64,000 bases of DNA from Amorphochlora amoebiformis (GCA_054601695.1 BAAHQB010000072.1:558001-622000), one strand, 5' to 3'. Shown: positions 32,837 through 47,877, counted from the first letter of the stretch. The notes: a model not told the origin generated them from the sequence alone. Made by a program: numbers and translations.

Positions 32837-33432
32837 TATAGCATATAATATATATATATATATATTTACAAACGATATGTGTTACATATAAATCTTTACA
32901 TATATATACATGTATATATATATATATATGTATACATATATAAATATACATATGGATACATATGCGTACATGTGCGACGTGTACATGTCTTTACATACAT
33001 ATGTATATATATATATATATATATATTTTATATATATATACATATGTATATATAAATATCTGTAAAACCTATCTATATACATATATATATAAATATATAT
33101 ATATAAAAATATATGTATATATACGTGACATCAGCTTTCGTGCGACGGTTCGGGATCCTCCGCCCGCTTCCTGTCGCCCTTTGGTATCGCGTGGGATCCA
33201 ACTGGCTACCGGTGAAATAAAACTATATATGCGTACCAGTTAAATCCCATATATACTATATATATATATATATATACATTATTTATGTAAATAGTTATTT
33301 TTTCATATAAATATACGAAAACGTGTTCCGATAGATATGTCTAATTTAATTCGTGCAATAATTTTTAGGTCCAGATTGCTATATGTTCCTGATCTAGGCG
33401 AGCGCGCGGTACGGGTTATTATGATGGACTAG
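24371..33432 (+). CDS. Signal-anchored six-bladed NHL-repeat propeller protein (521 aa model)
   Basis: Twenty exons: 24371-24696, 24948-25013, 25381-25462, 26356-26411, 26842-26889, 27209-27251, 27306-27446, 27734-27790, 28399-28452, 28943-29000, 29633-29700, 30136-30235, 30856-30911, 31199-31264, 31375-31423, 31595-31648, 31780-31823, 31959-32015, 33135-33211, 33369-33432 (TAG). All 19 junctions keep phase; total 1566 nt. A hydrophobic anchor lies at residues ~18-36 ([16 protein letters not shown]), followed by an Arg-rich stretch. Six NHL units alternate an AG strand ([40 protein letters not shown]) with a D-box strand ([61 protein letters not shown]). NHL propellers are six-bladed protein- or RNA-binding folds, and with this anchor the propeller should face the lumen or outside. 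Exon 10 has an alternative acceptor 5 nt upstream. ATG 24371 is the first in-frame ATG. Confidence 0.93.
25463..26355 (+). other. NHL intron 3 with a 350-bp non-repetitive segment
   Basis: Flanking exons join perfectly in phase without it ([12 protein letters not shown]). The central part (about 25690-26045) has normal base composition and is open on both strands for 50-80 codons. The minus frame ~25690-25843 ([18 protein letters not shown]) faintly recalls the start of a non-LTR retrotransposon endonuclease region. I regard it as an unplaced insertion. Confidence 0.4.
27898..27934 (+). repeat. (TATG)n tetranucleotide array
   Basis: Nine TATG units inside the NHL intron 27791-28398, between TA tracts. 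Confidence 0.9.
30475..30562 (+). repeat. Degenerate TTAGGG array in NHL intron
   Basis: Units such as GGTTATGG, GATTAGG, GGTTAGGG in the intron 30236-30855. G-strand in the sense RNA, unlike most other arrays here. Confidence 0.8.
31489..31533 (+). repeat. 45-bp motif copy 6
   Basis: GAGTCAATGGTCCGAGGACC ... GCTGAATAATCTGATCCT in the NHL-gene intron 31424-31594, sense. This copy has lost the adjacent regular CCCTAA array; only AACCCTGATG remains nearby. Confidence 0.88.
32016..33134. other. Long TA-dominated NHL intron
   Basis: The flanking exons 31959-32015 and 33135-33211 join in phase without any insert. Two TATTTATAAATA units occur at 32246-32272. A short non-TA island at 32668-32720 has no acceptable splice borders. 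Confidence 0.7.
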
Positions 33433-33992
33433 CTGAGTCTGGATCTAACTTCGGATAGTACTAAGTACTGTAGTACTCGCAACCTTTAATTGTTGAACTT
33501 TTTGTTTGATACGCTTGTAGCTTCTCAGTCCCCTGGAGCTAGTACAGTGGAGCTCGTGGAGTAGCAATGATTGATACTGGTTGCCACTTGTGTGATAGGT
33601 AATCTCTAGAATCTAGGTAATCTCCTAGATCTCGACCTCAATCTAGTCCGAATAGCGTTGTGAGCGGCCAGAGCACTGTTCACTAGATTCATTTTTAACG
33701 ACGCTTGGGTACTGGAGCTAGAGCCCGGGTCAGAGTCGTTTAGTATCCCATGACTTGATACGATTTTCTAGATTTTATTAGGTTTAGTGCCTTTAAGAAT
33801 AATTCAATAATGTGGATTACATTGACGCTTAATCAGCCCCATAACTGGCAGAGCCTACTGCTGGTGCACTTGGTACTAGTGGTACGGTCACCATAATTAG
33901 TGGTCAAGATCGTGTCATGATGTCCCACTTGACATAGAACTAGTGGAATTGACTCTAGACTAGCTCTCTCAAGCCGCTTGAAGATTGTCACA
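33433..33992. repeat. CTAG-rich convergent intergenic island
   Basis: 560 bp between the NHL and eIF2D stop codons. It has no (TA)n array and is unusually rich in CTAG and its contexts (TCTAGA, ACTAGT, CCTAG). Examples include the runs around 33598-33660 and 33750-33780. Composition resembles the islands at 6440-6910 and 62960-64000. Confidence 0.6.
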
Positions 33993-34156
33993 TTAAGTCG
34001 GCATAGCCGCTGCTATCTTCGCCCTGTTGCCTCTTCGCGGTCCGCCGCCACCAGACTTCTTGGGCGCTTTGGTCGGTTTCGTATTGACGGCTACGTACTT
34101 TCCAGGGACACCATAGTTTTGGGTCAAGTAGCTGTAGTAAGAATTATATATCTTTG

Positions 34157-34251
<95 letters not shown>

Positions 34252-34305
34252 TAAGGTTTTATATGCCTATGAATATATATATCAATGTATATATATATTT
34301 ATATG

Positions 34306-34341
<36 letters not shown>

Positions 34342-34413
34342 TAATATGCGCATGTAGATAATGTATACATATATATATGTACATACATACATATATGTCT
34401 GTATATATAATAC

Positions 34414-34474
<61 letters not shown>

Positions 34475-34485
34475 GTATTCATGTG

Positions 34486-34516
<31 letters not shown>

Positions 34517-34534
34517 CACACATATATATATATA

Positions 34535-34584
<50 letters not shown>

Positions 34585-34734
34585 CCATAAAAATAGTGCA
34601 TGGATAATTTTTCATACATATTTCCATTTATTCTTTACACAAACGCAGATATATATATATATATATATAAATATATATATGTATGTGTGTATATATTCAT
34701 GTATATGTTTATATGCATATTTGTAAATGCACAC

Positions 34735-34765
<31 letters not shown>

Positions 34766-34789
34766 AATGTAAATAAATATATGTTTATT

Positions 34790-34821
<32 letters not shown>

Positions 34822-34933
34822 GTATATATCACCCTTGAATCTCGCTCATTAGGTTTCCCTGTGCGACTATCATCTGATGTATATATACTGTTTAATACAT
34901 GCATAGATACACTTGTACATTAGAGTGAATATG

Positions 34934-34965
<32 letters not shown>

Positions 34966-35895
34966 TGTATGTATAAATCGATCATATACATGTGTACACG
35001 TGTATATATATACACACATTTATATAGAGGTATTTTTATATGTATATATAATAATAGTATAATATGTAATAATTATATTTCCATACATACATATGTCTAT
35101 ATCTGTATATATATCTCTATATGTCACATACATAAATGTGTATTCGCCTTTACAAATACAATAGACAAACTACACATACACACAGCTACACACACATATA
35201 TGTATATATATCTGATGCTATACCAAAACTATATATACATCTATACATATAATGAAATATGTATCAGCCATCCCCAAACCCCCAATCTCCAAAATCTCGA
35301 CCCAACCCTGTAAACCAAACCGTTACCCTAACTGTTACTCTAACCGTTACCCTAACCTTGATTTCTCTCTTCTTCCGAACAATTGTCTGCGTGGTCGTGG
35401 AGCATGCGTGTTTCTTTCGGATCTAGGGTTGAGGTGGTTACAGCTGTGAGAAAAGGATGGAGGTTTGGTTTGGGTTAGAGTTTGGCTGGTGTGTTAAGAC
35501 TTTTCGGAATTCGAATTGTATGGATCTGCGTGTGTGTTCTATGCGAATTATACGTGTTTACATAATATATACATACATATATATATATGTGTACATGTAT
35601 ATGTATGCATCATAAGGGATTAGAGACCGGAACATTGTCTTTCTAGCCCTCTCTCCCTTTTAAATCTCATTTCGTCTATGTATACTGTACATACATGCAC
35701 ATGGAAAAAAAAGATATGTCGCAGATGGATTTTTCATATGTGAGGTACAATTTCCACACAATGTACGCTATGGGTGTTTAATGCAGATACAAAGTATGTT
35801 ACAAATGCGTATGTGTATCCATGTGTATATATATATATATATGTACGTTTACATACGTGTAGACACATACACATGTTCATATGTACACACACACG

Positions 35896-35930
<35 letters not shown>

Positions 35931-37700
35931 AAATACTTGTTCATACATACAAACACACATTTCACAAACCATAGTCGCCAGCTCTTTGCCATCGATCTCC
36001 CACGCCTAAAGGTTAGTTAGCCTAAGGTTAAAGCAAAAGAGTAGGGTTTGGGACTACGGTTAGGCCAGGCTAGGGTTAGGGTGAGGGTTAGGGTTAGGGT
36101 TAGGGTTAGGGCTAGGATCAGATTATTCAGTATGTCTTAGTCCGAGGACCATTGACTCGGTTAGGGCTAGGGTTAGGGTTAGGGTTAGGGGCTTAGGGTT
36201 ATGGGCTTAGGGTTAGGTTCAGGGTTAGAATTAGACTCAAGTTTACTGTAGGCTTAGGGTTGGGGCTATGCTTAGGGTAGGTTATGCTCAGGGTTTAGGG
36301 TCCGGATAGCGTTAGGGTTAGGGGAAAGCAAGGCAAATGGCCTAAGGTTCGCATAAAATTCGGCTCATGCTACGGTTAGGGTTGACCTCAATGCCTTCCA
36401 CCATAGTCACAACCTTATTTCCTTGTCTCGCGCCCTAGGTGTTAGAGAATCCGGGTTAGGGTTAGGGTTAGGATGAAGATTAGGATATATGCATTTAGGC
36501 TAAGGTTGGAGTTGGATCAGGGAGGGTTTGGATTTGGATTTAGGCCCTTGGCACGGGATTTGGAGTGAGATGTTTAGGGATAAGATTGGGGGGGGGGGGG
36601 GTTAGCGATAGGGTCAGGAGATAGTTTAGCTACTGGTTAGGGTTTGGGTCAGGGTTTAAGGGGAACCTGAGAGATTACTACTGGTGGGGCATCACCTCGA
36701 GAGAACCTATTTGGGCGTTTAAAGATATTAGGGCGTTTCAAGATTTTTGGGGTGTTCCAAGATTATTTTAGGAAATTTGTTGGGAATTTGTTGGGGGCGT
36801 TTCAAGATTATTTTAGGCGTTTTCATGATCAGTTTAGGAAAATTTTGAGGAAGAAAGAAAGAATGATGTGGGAACGTACATTTAGTCGTGTTTTTATGTA
36901 TGCTTTTTTGAATACATACATTTGGAATATCAGATATTTTTTGTTACAAATATGTTTAAATGTATAATGTCATAATTTGTAGTTCGTAAATAATTACAAA
37001 AATATATACCGCGAGAGGTCCGTCCTTTCGTCGTCATCATCAAAGAGAATGAGATGGTAGATATTCATGGCCTGGAAAACAAACATACGGTGCTCGTCGG
37101 CTATTTAATTCTTCGGCAATATTTAATTCTTCGGCAATGTTTAATTCTTCGGCTATTCTTAATTCTCCGGCCATGTGTTTAATTCTTCCGCTAAACTTAA
37201 TTCTACGGCTATTTGTTGGTTACTAAACATTTCATCTTGTTTTCCGGCGCATTTTAACGTACATGTAATAAATAAATATATATATATATATATACTTAAA
37301 TATATATATCATTGGAGGTAGAGGACAGGGTTAGGACAAAGAGAAATGGGAAAAAAACGTAAGTTGGGGAGGAGAGGCGAGGACAGGGAAAGTGAGGGAG
37401 AAACCTGAGTGAGTTTCATAGCGAGATCTTTCTTGGTAATCGTGTTAGCGTTTGCATATTTGTCACCCTGTATATATGAATATATATATATATATATAAT
37501 ATATAATATAAAATATGTACACACACATATATATATATGTGTATATTATATATGCATCTATATATATGTATATATATTAATATGTGCATACATACATATA
37601 TGTATAATATATCTACATATGCTACACATATAATCTGAACATATGCATATACCTAAAAAACGTAAACATACATATATATATATATACATATATATATATT

Positions 37701-37749
<49 letters not shown>

Positions 37750-38539
37750 GTAATTTTCATGTAAGAAATTGTTGTTATTCTGTATCTCACACGTATAACA
37801 TGTATACATGTATATAAATTAAGTCATTTTTATGTAAGAAATTGTTGTTATTCTATATCTCACACGTGTAATATGTATTGTATGTACGTTAGATACCTTT
37901 TTAAAAAGTGCTAGGCGAATTTTGGGATCGATTTTAATCGACTTGCGATCTTGTGTCTCTATATTAAATATACATGTATCAATTTCTGCATATATACATA
38001 TATATATATATATGTTATATGTACAAAATTTATAGATATACATATATATATATATACATATATATGTTGTATATATATATATATATATATAATATTTATA
38101 CATATATATATATATATATAATTTATATTCATATGTATATATATATATATATATATAAATATAGATATATAATTTTCATTCATGCTATTTATAACACACT
38201 CTCTCACACAAATATATATATATATATATATATATAAAGAAGAATAGATAGAGGTAGAGATAGATAGAGGGGAAAAGAGGGAGAGATAGATAGAGGGAAA
38301 AGAGGGAGAGATGGATAGAGAAAAAAAGAGGGATGTAGGTAGAGAGGAAAAGAATGAGAGATAGGGGGAGAGAGAAGGATACACGTAGCGAAAGAGGGAG
38401 ATAAAGATAGAGAGGGAAGAGTGAGAGATACGGGGAGAGAGAAGGATAGATAGAGAGCGAAAGAGTGAAAGAGTGAAAGAGGGAGCGATAAAGAGTCAGT
38501 GAGCAGGTGGTCTATACCTTTATATACATATATATATTG

Positions 38540-38574
<35 letters not shown>

Positions 38575-38845
38575 TAGGTCGCATATATCTTTGTACGGGA
38601 TATGTTTACATGTATGTATACGTATATAATAATACAATATATATATATATACATACATATATATATATATGTAGTACTAATATTATGTGTACATATACAT
38701 ATGTACAAAAGCACATATATATATATATTATGTATCGATTATGCATATAAACATTAACAGGTATAATACAAAATATTGTACATGTATATATACATCTATA
38801 TTTATTTACATGTACCCCTACATACATACATGCATACACACACAC

Positions 38846-38878
<33 letters not shown>

Positions 38879-39089
38879 AATACATACATACATACATCAT
38901 ATATATATATAGATATTATGTACACAACCCAAGTCGTTAGCTCGCACATATTGCCACAGAAGCTTTCTAGCATCCGAAAGCGACAATAACTTCTCTTTCA
39001 GACCCTACAAATCACACCAATATATATATGTGTTTATATACGAATAAATAAGTATATGTGCGTGTATTATATATATATATATTATATTT

Positions 39090-39121
<32 letters not shown>

Positions 39122-39202
39122 CTATGTACAGGTCTAAAGCCACTAAATATACGTATATAGACGTATATTTAGTGGCTTTATACATGTTCATATATATATT
39201 AC

Positions 39203-39252
<50 letters not shown>

Positions 39253-39532
39253 GGTAACTAAATAACAGGCAAACAGAATATATATATATATATATAATAT
39301 ATATATATATATTGAAGATATATATATATATATGTGTATACACATATATATATATATTTTAATTATAACATATGCATATCGGATAGGAATAGGAGTAATA
39401 ATCACCAATATATGTTCCTATTATACCCTGTATACTATATAATTATACATATACATATATTTCTACACTTGCAGATGTACATTTATACATAATATATATA
39501 ACCTAACATATGAGTATGCATATAATATATAT

Positions 39533-39603
<71 letters not shown>

Positions 39604-39997
39604 GCATGTACATATACACGCACATATATACACATATATATACATATATATATATATATATGTATATATTATATATATATATATGTACGTTTATATGTAT
39701 ATATACGGTTTATACACATATATACATACGTATACCAGCGGTCTAAATATCTGCTCGAGAAGCCTCTGGCCGGGTTGATATAACATCTTAACCTCCAACT
39801 CACGTCCCTGAGAGTTGAATGGTGTATAATATCTTAAGCTCAGTAGGGTGGAGAAAATTGCGGTTTGGATTTTTTTGGGTAGATTTTGGATTCGGTTCCG
39901 GAATAATTGTGAATGTTATGCATGTATGTATGTATATTTATGTCTACATGTATGTTTTGAATATATACATATACGTAAATATCACAAGTAAATGTGG

Positions 39998-40035
<38 letters not shown>

Positions 40036-40075
40036 ACATACGTATGTATATGTGTATGTACGTATGTATATGTAT

Positions 40076-40127
<52 letters not shown>

Positions 40128-40352
40128 TATGTACAAATGCATATTCACATGTATTCTATATATTATTTGCAATTTATGTTACAGGCTGACGCTTCCGTCT
40201 GGGTTTTTTCCCTGTCTTCTTGTCTTTTCCCTAAATAATGAGGTATGTGTATAAATGTTTTCATATATACACATGTATATATTATATATATATATATATA
40301 TAACATTGCATATGCATATTATAATATATATATATATATATATAATATTTAC

Positions 40353-40389
<37 letters not shown>

Positions 40390-40448
40390 CATACAAATAT
40401 ATGTGCAGATTATATATATTCACATATATATGTATATATATATATATG

Positions 40449-40481
<33 letters not shown>

Positions 40482-40531
40482 GAATGCATTTTTGTATCAT
40501 ACATATGTATACATATATACATACATATATA

Positions 40532-40564
<33 letters not shown>

Positions 40565-40690
40565 CAAATATGCTTAAAATAATATACACATATCGATATA
40601 TTTTAGATGCTACATATATGCTTCTTTTCTTTGGTTGTATGTGTACACCAAAAATGCACATATTATATACATATTATATATATATATATG

Positions 40691-40735
<45 letters not shown>

Positions 40736-41241
40736 ACAATCAATGTATATTACGTGTACATTTTAACATTAGAAGTATACATATAACCAAGCTAACTTAT
40801 TTTAGTTGAGCTTGAGGCTAACCTCAGCATTGAGTTATAGGTTTGGATTTGGTTTAGGGTTTGTTAGGGTTAGGGCTAGCCCAGGGTATACCTCAGGGTA
40901 TACTTAGGGTTAGTGTTCGCTGTAGACGCATATTGTTTTTAAATACACACACACATATATATATATATATATTTGTAATATATATATATATATGTATATA
41001 TATGTATATATATTTACATAGTTTGTATGTATGCACTCTCTGACACACAGTCTCTCTGTATGTATATATCTTTTAGGGTTAAGGTTATGAGAATGGGCGG
41101 TTTTCCAGTGATATACATGGGCGATGGTTAGGGTTTACCTTAAGTTTGTCGTGTGCCGCGCGCGTTTCGTATTCTTCGATGGTCTCATGCCCACTGATTG
41201 TAATATTAGATATATTTATATTTATGCGTATTTTTTATGTA

Positions 41242-41274
<33 letters not shown>

Positions 41275-41363
41275 CATACGAATATATATATATATGTTTA
41301 TAGTTTATATAAATGCACATTTCATTTTATATATGAGCAAAGATACATGTATAAGCCCATATG

Positions 41364-41434
<71 letters not shown>

Positions 41435-41488
41435 GTGTGTGTGTATGTACGATTATATTTTTATAGTGCATGTGCACGATATACATAG

Positions 41489-41537
<49 letters not shown>

Positions 41538-41574
41538 TAGACATACTTATGCATGTATATATGTGATATATACT

Positions 41575-41609
<35 letters not shown>

Positions 41610-41663
41610 ATATATATTATATATTTGTACTAGATAAAGATATACAAAATATATCTATATATT

Positions 41664-41695
<32 letters not shown>

Positions 41696-41722
41696 GTCCT
41701 ATACATATGTATATATGTCCTC

Positions 41723-41780
<58 letters not shown>

Positions 41781-41825
41781 TAATAATAATATACGTAAGC
41801 GTATATAAGTTAGATGAAAATATAC

Positions 41826-41867
<42 letters not shown>

Positions 41868-43861
41868 ATATATTCAATATATTAAAAAAGTATACACAGA
41901 AAATATATATTGTACATATATATATATATATATATTCACGTATACATTTTATACATGTGTTTACGTATGTGTACAATATGTGTGTGTATATATTTATTAT
42001 ATATGTGTGCGTATATAAATGTTTGTATATATATATGTATACATATATACATATATATATATATCCATATATATATATATATATATATTTACATACACAT
42101 ATATATGTATTTATGAAATACACATGTGTATATTATTGTATATACATTTATGTACATATCACCGGTTAATTCCCTGAATAATAGCCCCATCCTTTCTCTG
42201 CTTGACAGCAATCACCTCATCTGTAGGTTAGGCTTTCAATTAGCTCATACGCAAGCTCAGACTACGGGTCGGGGTCTGGTAGGATTTAGGATCAGATTAT
42301 TCAGCATGTGCTAGCCCTGAGGTCATCGACTTCGCCGCCTAGTGGGGCCATTCTGGGAGCGACCTCAGCAGATCTCATGTGTTGGTTTACGGTATCATGA
42401 GAGTGAGGGATGCGGTAGGAATAAGATTAGAGTTAAGAATTAAAGGTCAGTGTAGGGGTAATTAGGAATGGGTTAGGGTTGGGGTTAGGAATAGTGTTTC
42501 AGATGCATTTTGTGGTTTTTCATACATGAGGTATTGGTGTTGGGGAGAAGGCTGTAGGTAGGCTAGGTAGGATGACTACGGGGAATACAATATACAAGGT
42601 ATGCATGTAATATGTTTTATATATGCAATAGTGAACTCCTTCGCATCTATGCATATAAATATATTACAGTGAAAATATATATATCTGTGTACATTTATAT
42701 AATTTTGGTTAGCGTACCCCTCTCCATCTGCTTAATAAAATTCGCGAGCTTTTTGTAAGATGATTTCTTGAAGTCCACGCGCTCTCCTAACAACCGAGAT
42801 TATAATGGGGGAAAAAATCGGTAATAGGGTTATGCTCTTGAGATGGTAGGCTGCTGGTAGGGTTAGGGTTAGGGTTAGAGTTAGGATTAGGGTTAGGGTT
42901 AGGGTTAGGCTCAGATCAAAAATAGGGCTAGGGTTATCGTTTTAGAAGGGGGGGGGGGGGGGAAGAAAACCCTTGCGAAGACGGGGAAGCATATGCTCAG
43001 AATATCTGTTGATGTATATATTCATACATGTATACATATATGAAAATGTAAGTTGTATTCAAATTGATCATATCTATTTACAGATACTATGGTATGTTGT
43101 ACATTATATCTGTATAGATACATATGTATATATACATAAGTATTATATATATGTACGTGTATGTATAAATATGTAATATATATGTAATACATATGTTTGT
43201 ATATGTGTAATGCATATACATAAGTACGTATATCTATATATGTATGAAACTTACATATATTTATCTGTATGTAACATACATATATTTATAATATATATAA
43301 ATATATATATATTATATATATATATATATTATATTGTATTATATAAACATGCATATGTAACATGTACTTTATAAATATAAATATAGAATACTATCATATA
43401 TATTTATATAAATATATATATATATGTGTATATATATATATATTATATTATATATATACATATACACATTTATTCACATACACATACACACATATATATA
43501 CACATATACACATATATAATATACACACATATATATATACACATATATACACATATATATATATACACACATATATATATATATATGTATATAGATATAC
43601 ATATATATTACAAGTCCGCAGCAGAAATAGGTAGGGTTTCCACAAGCACGATCGCACGAAAGAATAGATCCACTATAGCTTCATCCTAGGATACGTCAAG
43701 GTCAGAATTTTGGATTAGGATCCGATTATTCAGCATGACTTAGTCCGAGGACCATTGACTCCATTTTAGATTAGGGTTAGGCTTAGGGTTAGGGTTTGTA
43801 TGATGGCAAGATGCATTATAGGAATCAGTATATTACATATATATCATACATGCATACATAT

Positions 43862-43894
<33 letters not shown>

Positions 43895-44313
43895 CGTACA
43901 CATGTAGATTGGTGACCATACCATATTCGCCTTCATCTCGTCTATTTCTTCTTCGGTAAGTTTTACTGGATATAAATTTTCTAATTCGGCTGGACTTAGG
44001 GATACATTTTATGGTGTTGAGGTGAAGGTTCAGGGGTACGTTACCAGGAGCTTTCTTTTCCTTTTCCTCTTTCTCCCTACGTATAGATTTACGCTAGGTT
44101 AAGACTGAGGCAAGTGTTCGGGTTGCAGCGTTTAGTGTAGGCCCGAAGCTTAAGTATAGGTATTTCGCGGGGAGATATGCACATTTGTCTCTGTCCTCTC
44201 TGGCTTCTCGTTATTCTTGACTCTCTCACACACACACTCGCCCACTGTCTCTAGTAACACCCTCTTGTTTCATGCCTCTTTCCTCCGAAACACACATGTG
44301 AATTTAAATAGGT

Positions 44314-44366
<53 letters not shown>

Positions 44367-44538
44367 ATATTGCTATATACATACAACGATAAATGTATAT
44401 ATAATATATATACATATGTACACACACGAACATAAATATCTATAAATTTGAATGTATTCCCATGTTTTTTTCCAAACATAATTAACACACCGTATTATAT
44501 AATAGTAATGCAGGCATTCTATGTACATATACAGTGAG

Positions 44539-44586
<48 letters not shown>

Positions 44587-45898
44587 TATCATGTACAAAA
44601 TGAAGAATTATTACGTAAATCATTTCTGACATTTGATTCTTACTCTTCCTCGCCCTCTTCCTTCGCCTCACTCTTCCCCTCCTTTCCCTCTTCCTCCTCT
44701 TTAGCCTGATATAATTATTAGGATCGTTAGGTACTCCCCTCTCTTTCTCTCTCATATAATTTGAAAATATGTACCAATGATAAATCGGATAAAAATGCAG
44801 CTCGATAAGCAGATATCGATAGTGTATGGAAACATAGTCATAGGCATGCTGGAGATCGATGGAGACCCCGGAGATTGCTGAAGATCGTCTCATCTTGTAC
44901 TACCTGCTACTAACGGTACTCATCAGTATCGGAGTTCCAGACTATTAGGTCACTAGGCGTAACGTCACGCCCTGTCACGCTCCGGAAGCTAACTCAAGTG
45001 GCAGAATCCAAACGGACTAATCCAAACCGACTAATGCAAACGGATTAGTTCGAACGGGTCTCAATCATGAACTACCAGTGGTTTACCATTGCGCTAACAT
45101 ATATATATATATATATATATATATAGATATATAATGAAATATCTATACACACACACACACACACATATATATGTATATATATATATGTATATATTATGAA
45201 ACAATATAGATTCATGTATACATACACATACATATATGTTTCTAAGTATGTACATATGTAAGTCTATATAGCATATGTATTTAAGTTATCTAATTATATA
45301 TAGTACATACACTACATGCATCATGAAAATGTACATATGTATGTATATATTTACATGTATACATTATATTTATGTATAAGTTATCACACTTCTTTCTCTT
45401 CCCCAGCGTCTTCCTTCTAATAAGTGTTAAGATTACGGTTAAATCTAATATCACAGGGTTGGATTTGGTCATCAATAAGGATTAGAGACCAATAAAGAGT
45501 CATCACTAGGTTAGAGTTGAGGAGCGTGTGTCCAGACCTGATCCATCTCTTCCTCGATAGGCACAACCTAAGTGTCAAGGATGTTGCAAATCAACCAACC
45601 AATCTAACATTAACCGAGCATTTTAAGATTAACTCTAGCTGTATCCTTTCAACCCTAGATCTAAGCTCAACCTTGCTCTTCAAGAAACCTTCGTTCGGCT
45701 TTGTCTTGGAACCGATAGCTGAGGGTTAAGGTCAGCGTTAGTGGGAGGGTTAGGTTAGCGAGGGAAAGGGTAGGGTAGAGATAAGTATCTTGAGGAATAG
45801 GGTTTATAGGTGAGAACCATATAAGTGGTCGGCATAAATATTCATCATGAGAAGGCCCTTGCCAGTCATTCCTTTTGCCTTTTATATAATGCATATAT

Positions 45899-45940
<42 letters not shown>

Positions 45941-45970
45941 ATATATGTATATATAATGCATACATATTTT

Positions 45971-46023
<53 letters not shown>

Positions 46024-46335
46024 GTAATATATATATATATATATATATATTTAATTCATCATGAGAAGCCCTTACCGGTCATGTCAATCCTTCTGCCTTT
46101 TATAATGTTATATATATATATATATATATTTATAAATTTGTATATGATACAATATACAAAATGCTATATTTTAGATGTGTAATATACTCATAAATACATG
46201 CTATATACGTATGTATATACCCACACATGTATATATATACATGTATATATATATATATATATATAATTATATATGTATATATACACACATATATGTATAT
46301 ATACATATATATATATGCATATCTATATATATATA

Positions 46336-46420
<85 letters not shown>

Positions 46421-46425
46421 TATAT

Positions 46426-46465
<40 letters not shown>

Positions 46466-46475
46466 AGTACATATG

Positions 46476-46543
<68 letters not shown>

Positions 46544-46587
46544 TGTTAAATATGTATACATTTACATATATCTATACAAATATATGA

Positions 46588-46629
<42 letters not shown>

Positions 46630-47631
46630 TATACATACAAAAAGACAGAATGAGTGTCATCCTCTGGATCATGCTGGCATTTGGATCCAGATAATCACTG
46701 ATCATGATTCTTAATAACTATAGACTCGAGAGACTATCCGCTAGTTCTAGCAATTATTCAGCTCGTGTATACCAACCAGAGCTCAGCATGCGCATTATGA
46801 TTTTCCGTAAATCTATTACATACACAATATATTATATATATATATATGTATATACCATCCAATACACATATATATTCAAACACAAATCAACAAAACAGCA
46901 GTTGAACAAAAAGAGTCTAAACTCCCAAAACAATCCCCACTACCTGAATATCCTTGGAACTACAAGCTGTAATTCCCACCCCTACAGCATGGGGGTTTCC
47001 CATAATCGCGACTGCTCTGAGGTTATATACAGGCTTACAAGGGAGGGAGTAAAACTTGGCTGGGATCAGGATAGTAGGGTTGGGTTTAGGTTGAGGTTAG
47101 GTAAAATCACCTAACCACGCCCTCCTTAAATTCGCCTAGATCTGCCTCTCCACGTGGAGGGTGGACCCCAGCAAGCATAAGGTCGGCACCTAGGGTTAGG
47201 TTTTAGTTTAGGCTAGAGAGCCATAATTTTTAGCTGATTTTTAGCTGGTATTCGGGCTACAGGGATACAGAGCGTTAGGATCACGGTTGAGAGTTACCGC
47301 TCTTTAGGTTGCGCCAGACGTTCGCTGGAGTTCTCCAGATGGGGATAGCTTTCGGGAATCGCCAGACAAGGTAGACCGTGGGCACGAGCTTGAAATGGGT
47401 TATGGTTAGAGATAGGGTTAGGGTTGGGGTTGGTTAAGGTTAGTAGAAGACCGCTCCTTTGCCGCCATGGAGGTGGAAGAATAGGGGCTCATTAGATTTA
47501 GCCTAAAGTGATGGGTTAAGGGTAGGGTTGGGTTTAGGTCGTGGTCGGGGGGTTGGTATATTGTTTTTGAAGCATATTTGTGTAGCAGTAGTAGATATTA
47601 GCATGGAGATAATGATATAATACATGACTTG

Positions 47632-47665
<34 letters not shown>

Positions 47666-47845
47666 TATGTATATTATAAAAATGTATGTATTCATGTATG
47701 CTTGTGTATATCTTGTGTTATATTTTTATATTTTCTATTTTTGATGTCATGTGCATTTTTTCTATAATATGCATGGATACATATATATATATATATATAA
47801 TATGTATATATATATATATGTATAATTTATGTAACTATAACATCT

Positions 47846-47877
<32 letters not shown>

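Larger units (their letters stand above)
33993..36706 (-). other. eIF2D SUI1 domain and C-terminal exons
   Basis: [35 protein letters not shown] and GERARKTMF follow each other in phase and match the SUI1 strand-helix core. The final exon 33993-34131 ([18 protein letters not shown], then a Gly/Arg/Lys tail ending AAAMPT) matches the family C-terminus. The intervening exons 35501-35538, 35357-35443 and 34833-34873 give a polar insertion ([20 protein letters not shown]) absent from typical SUI1 domains. The expected strand with a QG dipeptide was not found and should lie in a missed exon between 34132 and 34832. The last exon is also open in a second frame; YLTQ is chosen on family match. Confidence 0.82.

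Noticed and set aside
33978-34140. Plus-strand open frames ([10 protein letters not shown]..., [12 protein letters not shown]...)
   Set aside because: Antisense to the eIF2D terminal exon; the NHL model already ends at 33432.
35971-36010. Plus-strand exon [12 protein letters not shown] with good splice borders
   Set aside because: The opposite strand gives [12 protein letters not shown], which fits the SUI1 domain and keeps phase with its neighbours.
45008-45085. tRNA-like string with GTTCGAAC
   Set aside because: The T-arm and acceptor stems do not pair; the block is a three-copy 14-bp repeat (AAACGGACTAATCC type).
46720-46815. Candidate PUA exon on the minus strand ([10 protein letters not shown])
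   Set aside because: Phase does not fit; exon 45818-45878 ([15 protein letters not shown]) supplies this part of the domain.
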